DNA of 64,000 nucleotides from NCBI RefSeq assembly GCF_000003815.2, contig NC_049993.1, forward strand, positions 7,473,969-7,537,968, read 5' to 3'. The notes below the pieces were generated by a model. It worked only from the letters and a program-made list of their open reading frames with translations. It was not told the origin of the DNA and made no database searches. Position 1 is the stretch's first letter. Each line of letters opens with the position of its first letter. Positions 56,962 to 64,000 of this stretch are shown in pieces. A program made the position numbers and the translations under genes. Source of the DNA: Branchiostoma floridae (taxonomy: Eukaryota > Chordata > Leptocardii > Amphioxiformes > Branchiostomatidae).

Positions 56962-58438
56962 GTATGTCGTTCCTATTTGTAAAATGGTGAAATGTACATG
57001 TCAGTAGGCCTGAAGACAGGAAAAAGGGTTCCAAATAGGTCGTAACATATTTACATACATCTAGAATGACCTTCAAACACACTATCTTTCATGGAAGGGC
57101 GTTTTTTTTTTGGATCCGCGTAGAGGCCATGTGACACCATGTCCTCCCGTCGAAGCGCCACCTACATTAGCGTATCCATGTGTTCTGTGCGTAATTTGTA
57201 GATTAAATGCATACGTGGACATCATATCTGTTTTCCTTTAACAGCTTTTACCTTTTTCTCAACTGTTCATATGCTTACATGGGGTAAGGGACTGTCAGAG
57301 ACGTCTGGCCGCCACCCAGAAGTTACGGTCCGGCACCTTAACATCTGCTTGTAGTTTTTAGCTGATGTCCTATTAGTATTACAACTTTGACTTGGCTGTT
57401 CATCCGCTGTCTAATCGATATCTGGCCACCAAACCACAAAATGATAGAACAAGGAGATACTACGATGCCTACAACCTAAACCATAACCCGTCCTTTTTTG
57501 TTCTCGACCTTGAGGCCTAGCCGGGCCATCTTGATACCAGGAATTAACCATGGATAAACCGCTCTAGCTATAGCATAGGCTTTCTAATTTTGAGACGTAC
57601 TTAACCAGATCAGAGCGGAAATAATGAACTGTTGAATATTGAGCTTTTCGGCCACTTTTGTCACATTTCAGTTTCACTGACGTTCCATACATAGCTCTCA
57701 AATGGCTCTATAGTCGGTGAACAGATGTTCTGTTGCTTAGAATACTATCAGAAAGCTTCACCATCACACACAAGCATACACAATACACTGAAAATATGTT
57801 AACTTTCAATTTATTTCAAACCAACCATAAATTAAAGAATGTAAACAGTACCGAGTCTCCATGATATGGTTATCTAGTGACTGCAGACGTTACAGTGCCA
57901 ACTCTCTCCATCCACTTGCTTATTAGTACTGAAAACTGGTTCAGGCCACAACAATGCAATTCTTTGGTACCGGTGCTTAGCTTTATCTATCTTTTTTTCT
58001 TCAGATCGACCAAAATCCTATGCGTCTTTACATGAATATCACAGATCTTTGATACCTCAGCCACATATACATATACTTAAACACCTTCCGCGTTTGTGCT
58101 AGGTTTAAAGACATTGCAAGGAGGTAACCTATTACAGTGCAACATTACACTACATGACATGCCTATGGTAGTCGCGCTTTCCACTGTCTACACCTCTTTC
58201 TTTGTCCAGCGTTGAACAATTCATTTTTCTTACGAGGTTTGATTTATCTGAAACTACATTTTCAACATCACTAAAAATCGAGAAGAAGCAGAACAAATGC
58301 AATAGAGTAGTTTTGAGTCCATGTTTTAGATTAGTGTTAGGAGTCATCCCAATGTCACCATGTATACCTTATTACGACCTTTGTATCTGTATGCATGTAC
58401 TTATCCCGATAGAGCATAAATGTACAATAATGGCAATT
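56962..58438. other. No gene seen
   Basis: Possible intron of the signal-peptide gene. No exon recognised. Confidence 0.35.
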
Positions 58439-58975
58439 ATCCAATCAGCATGGGTCCCAGTAGAACGTCACCTCTATTATCCAATCAGCAAGGGTCCCTG
58501 TAGCACGACAACACCTCTATTATCCAATCAAGAAGGGACCCTATAGCACATCAACACCAATGACAATAATGGTTTATTGTGCAACAATTGCGTTCGGTGA
58601 CAATGTATACGCATGACAATGTATAGATAACAAAAGTTATAGTCTAATACTACAAATATACATTACATTACAATGATTTCAGTTACTAGTACCACGATAT
58701 TAGTCGACCATATCGAGTGGATCTATGGTAGGTAATAAAGGGACCTATTACATTGATCAGATTGCGTATTTCTATGCTACTTTGTGACATTACATTTGTC
58801 AACACCTCGATCTATGACCTAATCATCATGGGTCCCTATAGCACGTCAACACCTCTATTATCCAATCAGCAAGGGTCCCTGTAACACGTCAACACCATTA
58901 TCCAATCAGCATGGGTCCCTGTAGCACGTCAACACCTCTATTATCCAATCAGCATGGGTCCCTGTAGCACCGCCG
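58439..58975 (-). repeat. Minisatellite made from the end of the TSP1 gene
   Basis: Seven units of about 40-45 bp built on CCAATCAGCATGGGTCCCTG and TAGCACGTCAACACCTCTAT. The last (58946-58975) is the genuine coding end, whose - strand reads YRDPC plus stop. Three units (58439-58556) are separated from four (58818-58975) by about 260 bp carrying a LINE-like GGTTTATTGTGCAAC tail, an AATAAA on the - strand (58573-58578) and TCAACACC at both edges. Confidence 0.88.
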
Positions 58976-59124
58976 GGACTGCACGGCGTCGCCTCCGCAC
59001 GGCAGCCCGCGGTTGGCCGGTGGCGGGCGGTTGCAGACCCGCTGGCGCTCTCGGGTCCCGGCTCCTCCGCAGGGCTCAGTGGAACATGGTCCCCACGAGC
59101 CCCACGCGCCCCAGGCACCATCAA
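58949..59124 (-). CDS. Thrombospondin type 1 repeat, terminal exon
   Basis: VDGAWGAWGSWGPCSTEPCG, GAGTRERQRVCNRPPPANRG, LPCGGDAVQSRRCYRDPC then TGA. WxxWxxW and six cysteines define TSP1. The last seven codons and the stop lie in the minisatellite unit. Confidence 0.93.
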
Positions 59125-62100
59125 CTGAAAAATACAGCGACAAGTACAGCTATGATTTCATAAGCAACTGGATATGATTTTAGAAATGGCCAAACGTTTC
59201 AGGCGAGAATCCACTACCTTAATTTCGTCTGTCACGGTCACTGACTTTCGTAGTGGATTCTGCCTGACACGTACGTCTGGCCGTTTCCAAAATCATATTC
59301 ACTTGCTTGAGTAATTGCTGTATTTAGCGTATCTTATTACCCGGATGTCTAACCTTCATCGACCTATGATTTCATTGTTATAGAGACAAAAGGGCATAGA
59401 AAGCTATTTAATTATACATTTTATACATTTAAACAAGTTAAATATGTATATATGTATATATTTATGTCTATACGTTAAAACAAGTAACATGTTCCACTAC
59501 CAGTGGACTAGTCCCCTATTGTAGTGGCCTGTGTGCCATAAGGGCTATAGACAAGTGAGGGGCACCGCCCTACGTATACATGTAGAAAGAATGGATTTTT
59601 CCCAGCCAGCACTTTTTTGATTGCTTTTCAAAAAAAATGCAAAAAAGATGGGGATGCATTTTTTATGATCATCTGACATGTAATTAGATACAGCCTAATT
59701 CTGCCAGCTATGACGCACCTTGACAGTGCACGACCACGTCCATGCTGTGATCACAGTTGCCGGTTTCCCGCCACCCCTGGTGCGGACACGTGACCAGGGA
59801 GGTCTCCGCGCCGGTACACGTCACACCGGAGAGCATGATGGGAACGTCTTCTGCCGGTAACGTCATCGCGGTGTAACCTGGGGATAAATTTCACCAAGGT
59901 CAAGTTTTGATCATATGAACTTATGACGTTATCACAGTGTACTGTTACTGCCATTCATACTACTCCAACTGCGGAATTTCTATGTTCCAAACAATGCAGT
60001 TACTTATTTACAAGGTGCAAATACTTCACACATCGCTATTTTAAGGCATGCCTATTTTGCTTATTTGAAACTGATTATGAAGGTAGTTTCTATGATCGCC
60101 ATACACATCAATGACATCTGGTCAACGTCAACGAAAAGGCCGAGTGGTATTCGGGTACTAGTATTGAGGTCACCATAATGGTAGATGGATATTTCCTTTC
60201 GTGCCAATATCTAAATTTTAGAATGGTTAACGGATGTTTAAAAATAGAATATTTAGAAACATAAGAACGATGTTTTCAGGCTACGTGTATACGCTCTCGT
60301 ATTCGGAACACCCAAAACGAATGTGGCATCGCTTGAAATTAAAGATACAAAATTATCTTACCAGACAAGTACATAGCTCGATAAAAGTTGTTGTATCTGT
60401 AAAACATATGACATGATCACTTTTCACAGGTATCGTAAAGGATAATAATGCTAATTGAAGCTGATTGTTTCATATGTATGACATCATGAGAGTACATCAT
60501 GCAAGGAAAAGTCTGGAAAAACGACTTAGATTTCTGCTCTACATAAATGTGAAACCGGTTGAGTTTCTGTAACGATCAAGTTATGATATTGAGAATTTTT
60601 TTAGCGTTTTCTGCTTTGTCTTAATGTAGAACTTTTTCGCGTGCAAATAGCTTTAATAAGAGATATCAAAACCGGAAGTTCCACTGTAGTACCAGGGAAG
60701 CCGCTAGGGGGACCAAAATCTAATCAGTTTCAGTCAGTTTTCGCCACATCCTACCAACACACCAACACGCCGTTCTTGAGTTATCTCGAGACAGACAGAC
60801 ATATACAAAAATTCTTCTTAGAACATAGACTCCATTTTTCAAGGAGGTAACAAGTGAAGTTACTAACGGGAGAGACAGGACGCCTGAGCGGTTGGAACCG
60901 GTGAACTCGGTCCTGTCTGCAAGAATGTGAACGGTGACGTCACCGCCAACCTTGTTCGAAATCCTCTGGTCATGGATAGCGGCACGGCAGATGCTGGAGT
61001 CCTGGGTGAGAAAGAAGAGCACATGATATTAACCTCGTACATATTAACCTCGTACATATTAACCTCGTACATATTAACCTCGTACATATAAACCTCGTAC
61101 ATATTAACCTCGTACATATTAACCTCGTACATTTCTAGCCTGCGTATCAGCCTGGTTAGTTTACCGGGGCGCCCATATTCTCCCCTCGTTGGAGAGGGAA
61201 TATGGGATCCCCGGTAAGGCCTAGGTCATATTTCCAAACCGGGAGCCGGTCGGGATGTTTACGGAAACAAAAATAAAAGAGTTAACAAAGGAATATACAC
61301 AAATTATCCTCATGACAAATTTTGCTCACGTTTTGTGTGATTTCTGTGCATATACGGCAATCCTTAACGTTTGAGACCGCATTGTAAGCAGCGACACCTA
61401 GCTGCAAATAGAACCAGCTAGTATAATATTACCCTAAAGAAGGTGGCAGACGGTCACCGAAACGTCTGCTGTGATTGTAGATATGTTGGTTGTGAATAAC
61501 GCGCCGTGTTTAGATCTAGTGATATTCCTACGTGATGAAATTATTCACGGAGCATTTTATACCATTATTACATAAAAAGGTTTTGATGTCTAATGCTACC
61601 ATCTATGACGTATATATATATATCCGTTATAGTGACGCAAATAGTCATTCGTGGATACCTGTTATTGTACACGTATTGTATGTCAGCTAAGAGTACAGAT
61701 GTATGCAATGTAATGTTCAACATTCTTGGCAATCCATGCGATATATAATTGCTAAGATAACATCACCACCCTCCTCTGGTGGTATTTATCGGTGCTTACT
61801 AAGAACTTACAGTGGTGTAGATCGCAGTACCCCAGACTGTGGAGGAGTCATCACCACATCCTACCGGGCAGCGGACGCTGGGAAAGACAAATTGAAACTT
61901 GAACACTGCTTGATAATAACATTCCGTATACATGTATTCATAACTTGTGTTCACATGGGCTATCTGTATGTTATAAATCGTGACCATAGCCTGTCTAGAA
62001 CAACGTGCAACTAATAAATCTGGCTTCAAACACTGCGCTGAGATCGACTCTAACATCTTGTACAAATTGTCCATGATAACATTTGGGTAAGCATGCAATA

Positions 62101-62994
62101 AGCATTATAGTAGCAATGTACAAATTATGTCCATGATAAGATTTGGGTAAGCATGCAATAAGCATTATAGTAGCAATGTACAATGTCCATGCACATATTT
62201 ATTTAAAAAAAAAACGCTTTACCCTGGACTTTAACATGAATAGATTTTACTTGTAAAGTCTGATGGTAATCTCAATAAACAAACAAAGAAATCCCATAAC
62301 ATTGTCTATCCTCCGATAATGGCAAGTTTTCCCTCGTCATGACAGAAATGTGGGATGTCTTACGTGAACTCGATCTCTGTGAAGTCTACAGCGGAAGTGG
62401 AGCAGGCGATGGGCGGGCGGAGAGTTCCGTCTGTCAAGAGAATCACAGGATCTTCTGTTACTTAGGCCATGTTAATGTGATTATAGATGGCATCTGGGAG
62501 TACGAATTTTTAAAGTTTGGCAATAAAAAAATTGCATTCATAATGCATGCATGCAAATTAAGTGGTTAGGAAGGTGCAACGATGTCACAACACATTCTTC
62601 ATTTCTAGTCTACCACGTCTTCTTTGACCTTGACATTGAGGTTGACACTCTATGTATACATGAACGATGTTTTGTGCAACTTTAATACGGCATTTATTTG
62701 GTCATTACAGAACTGGCCGCAGCTGATAATAACGACTGACTTCGGTACAGCTTTTTTTTTTGCCATGAAAAATAAACGGCTTGGAAATATGACGTAAAGC
62801 CAGAGTGTATCAACCCTGACTCCACCTACCCCTGTCCACCGCCGTCCCCATGAACCCCATCTGGCGGCACACCACGTCGCTGTTGACGGCACTCCAGCCT
62901 AGGTCACACACGGTCCCCCACTCCCGCTCCTGGGCGTCATACACCTCCAGTCTCCCTTCCCCTACACTCGGGCCTGCACGGAGTCGGACTGGAC
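58949..62994 (-). CDS. Secreted SRCR + LCCL + TSP1 protein (3' part, 7 exons, LCCL cassette inside SRCR)
   Basis: Exons (5' to 3'): 62994-62830 (SRCR first half), 62430-62364, 61877-61811, 61001-60868, 60396-60362 (LCCL and linker), 59877-59719 (SRCR second half), 59124-58949 (TSP1, stop). All junctions are GT-AG and frame is continuous with or without the four LCCL exons. SRCR domains are extracellular ligand-binding modules of innate immune receptors; LCCL occurs in factor C and cochlin; TSP1 binds matrix and glycans. Cysteine counts fit: 2+4 for SRCR, 4 for LCCL, 6 for TSP1, which also has WGAWGSW. The 5' end with the signal peptide is right of the window. The protein stops directly after the TSP1 repeat, with no membrane anchor, so it is likely secreted. 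Confidence 0.85.
59160..59332. mobile_element. MITE of the 6036/17103 family
   Basis: AAGCAACTGGATATGATTTT at the left pairs with AAAATCATATTCACTTGCTT at the right; AAACGTTTCAGGCGAGAATC pairs with GATTCTGCCTGACACGTACG. Lies in the intron before the TSP1 exon. Confidence 0.75.
59333..59718. other. Intron, nothing recognised
   Basis: AT-rich, TATGTATATA-type runs around 59446. No exon seen. Confidence 0.4.
59719..59877 (-). CDS. SRCR domain, second half (exon)
   Basis: YTAMTLPAEDVPIMLSGVTC, TGAETSLVTCPHQGWRETGN, CDHSMDVVVHCQ. PIxLxxVxCTGxExSLxxCPHxGW is the SRCR C-terminal signature. Phase 1 at both ends, so it joins both the first half (62830) and the LCCL micro-exon. Confidence 0.92.
60362..60396 (-). 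CDS. LCCL cassette exon 4 (35-bp micro-exon)
   Basis: Between TGTTTTACAG and GTAAGATA: completes Pro, then YNNFYRAMYLS and one base of Gly. It is the only stretch found that turns phase 2 from exon 3 into the phase 1 needed by the SRCR second half. Strong splice sites, but short. Confidence 0.6.
60868..61001 (-). CDS. LCCL cassette exon 3
   Basis: DSSICRAAIHDQRISNKVGG, DVTVHILADRTEFTGSNRSG, VLSL plus two bases; donor GTTAGT. SSICRAAIH...GGDVTV is the LCCL core. Immediately upstream in the intron lies a 15-bp tandem repeat. Confidence 0.92.
61022..61132. repeat. 15-bp tandem repeat, seven units
   Basis: ATTAACCTCGTACAT repeated, ending about 25 bp before the acceptor of LCCL exon 3. Encodes MYEVN repeats on the - strand only by chance. 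Confidence 0.95.
61140..61235. repeat. Inverted repeat (MITE-like)
   Basis: TTACCGGGGCGCCCATATTC against GAATATGGGATCCCCGGTAA with a short loop. Confidence 0.7.
61811..61877 (-). CDS. LCCL cassette exon 2
   Basis: VRCPVGCGDDSSTVWGTAIY then TT; donor GTAAGT. CPxGC and VWGTxxY are LCCL hallmarks. Confidence 0.9.
62050..62185. repeat. Two-copy tandem repeat of about 62 bp
   Basis: GTCCATGATAA-ATTTGGGTA, AGCATGCAATAAGCATTATA and GTAGCAATGTACAA occur twice in a row (62070-62122, 62130-62180). Confidence 0.9.
62364..62430 (-). CDS. LCCL cassette exon 1
   Basis: 67 bp after TCTTGACAG: DGTLRPPIACSTSAVDFTEI then EF and two bases before GTAAGA. Supplies the first LCCL cysteine; C-T-A-DF is typical. 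Phase 1 in, phase 2 out. Confidence 0.8.
62830..62994 (-). CDS. SRCR domain, first half (exon)
   Basis: GPVRLRAGPSVGEGRLEVYD, AQEREWGTVCDLGWSAVNSD, VVCRQMGFMGTAVDR plus one base. GRLEVY, WGTVCD-GW and VVCRQMGF are the SRCR signature. Phase 1 at both ends; donor GTAGGT. Confidence 0.92.
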
Positions 62995-63000
62995 CTACAG

Positions 63001-63757
63001 GACAGAAGATGTTCAGGTCACACACGGCCCCCCACTCCCTCTCCTGGGCGTCATACACCACCAGCCTTCCCTCCCCTACATTAGGGCCTGCACGGAGTCT
63101 GACAGGACCTACAGGACAGAAGATGTTCAGTTCAGCCCAGGTCACACACGGTCTCCCACTCCCTCTCCTGGGCGTCATACACCTCCAGTCTAGATCTACC
63201 CTCCCCTACACTCGGGCCGGCACGGAGACGGACAGGACCTGCAGAAGGACAGAAGATGTTCAGTTCAGCCCAGGTCACACACGGTCTCCCACTCCCTCTC
63301 CTGGGCGTCATACACCTCCAGTCTACCCTCCCCTACACTCGGGCCATCACGGAGTCTGACAGGACCTACAGTAGGAAAGAATTCGAAGGTGTTCAGCCCA
63401 GGTCACACACGGTCCCCCACTCTCTCTCCTGGGCGTCATACACCTCCAATCTCCCCTCCCCTACATTCGGGCCATCACGGAGTCTGACAGGACCTACAGT
63501 AGGAAAGAATTCGAAGGTGTTCAGCCCAGGTCACACACGGTCCCCCACTCCCTCTCCTGGACGTCATACACCTCCAGTCTACCCTCCCCTACACTCTGGC
63601 CATCACGGAGTCTGACAGGACCTACAGTAGGAAAGAATTCGAAGGTGTTCAGCCCAGGTCACACACGGTCCCCCACTCCCTCTCCTGGGCGCCATACACC
63701 TCCAGTCTTCCTTCCCCTACACTCGGGCCGGCACGGAGTCTGACTGGACCTGCAGTA
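63001..63757 (-). pseudogene. Six tandem partial copies of the SRCR first-half exon
   Basis: Units at about 63001-63114, 63115-63244, 63245-63371, 63372-63499, 63500-63627 and 63628-63757. Each has its own acceptor (CTGTAG or CTGCAG before GTCC-GTC) and encodes GPVRLRxGPxVGEGRLEVYD then REWGTVCDL. The second half of the exon and the donor are missing. Five units run into TGA right after VCDLG; the unit at 63001 stays open into the real exon (VCDLNIFCPVGPVRL). Confidence 0.88.
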
Positions 63758-63820
63758 GGACAGAAGGTGTTCTTCTACTATCAAAGCAGAGGCGCGAAGT
63801 GGGGCCGTTTACCTTCTCAC

Positions 63821-63912
63821 CTGCCGTTAGCTTTCTGATACTGAGACGGGTCGCTCTTAGCCAAGTCAGCAGAAAGTTTTTCCCGGTGTGATTGGATCAA
63901 AACCATTCCGGC
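63821..63912 (-). CDS. Possible exon, helical charged segment
   Basis: Between CTCATTTAG and GTGAGA: AGMVLIQSHREKLSADLAKS then DPSQYQKANG. Good splice sites, one open frame. It ends in phase 2 and so does not join the SRCR exon (which needs phase 1). The LIQxHREKLxxDL pattern recalls the first helix of death-fold domains, weakly. It may belong to another transcript. Confidence 0.25.
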
Positions 63913-64000
63913 CTAAATGAGGTAGACAATGTTCAGAGAGGCCTTTGTGTCGCCTTTTGAGTCAAGCTTGATCTGACGTAGGGAGAAGAGAAACTGCTAC

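Noticed and set aside
60863..61132. Frame encoding repeated MYEVN
   Set aside because: Translation of the intronic 15-bp repeat running into the LCCL exon in the wrong frame.
63250..63615. Open frames on the + strand across the SRCR array
   Set aside because: They are antisense shadows; the - strand translation gives the SRCR signature.
63821..63912. Direct upstream exon of the SRCR gene
   Set aside because: Good splice sites but phase 2 at its end does not match the phase 1 acceptor of the SRCR exon; kept only as a low-confidence exon.
1..64000. A prokaryotic-style operon, defence island or CRISPR system
   Set aside because: Introns, SINE/LINE content and animal domain architectures show this is metazoan nuclear DNA.

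Overview
This is eukaryotic DNA. Genes are split by GT-AG introns, introns are full of inverted-repeat (MITE-like) elements and LINE/SINE debris, and one 100-N assembly gap is present. The gene content points to an invertebrate deuterostome, most likely an amphioxus (Branchiostoma). The grounds are a chordate-like ORC1, an intronless somatostatin/opioid-type receptor, an SRCR+LCCL+TSP1 secreted protein, and LINE tails ending in repeated TTGACTTGAC. The species is inferred, not proven.

Layout. (1) 1-17802, + strand: the 3' two-thirds of ORC1, ten exons covering the AAA+ ATPase and winged-helix domains; the N-terminal BAH part lies left of the window. Its introns hold several MITEs, a tRNA-derived SINE, microsatellites and LINE scraps. 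(2) 17803-29450: no convincing gene; duplicated ORC1 tail, a hAT-type MITE with a perfect 8-bp target duplication, and a diverged 150-bp tandem repeat. (3) 29656-30879, - strand: intronless 407-aa class A GPCR. (4) 31000-46200: repeat land with two tandem arrays (about 140 bp x 6 and 115 bp x 13 or more), nested LINE fragments between 394-bp direct repeats, and a 1-kb tandem duplication into which two MITEs inserted after duplication. (5) 47394-55301, - strand: a seven-exon gene of unknown function with a helical SAM-like N-terminus, acidic middle and Gly/Ser/Tyr-rich C-terminus carrying a KKDGTPDMRY-type repeat. (6) 56876-56961, + strand: a lone signal-peptide exon. (7) 58949-62994 and beyond, - strand: a secreted SRCR/LCCL/TSP1 protein.

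Most interesting points. The SRCR domain of the last gene is divided by an intron that contains a complete four-exon LCCL cassette. The cassette totals 303 nt and both ends are phase 1, so it can be included or skipped in frame. The SRCR N-half exon is itself reiterated as a tandem array of six partial copies. Three unrelated genes in the window (ORC1, the KKDGTPDMRY gene, the TSP1 gene) all show tandem reiteration of their last codons, stop and 3' flank. One exon of the KKDGTPDMRY gene is bracketed within 6-30 bp by two copies of the same TA-flanked MITE. There is no sign that the genes work together as a pathway; this is an ordinary animal gene neighbourhood with very active local duplication.
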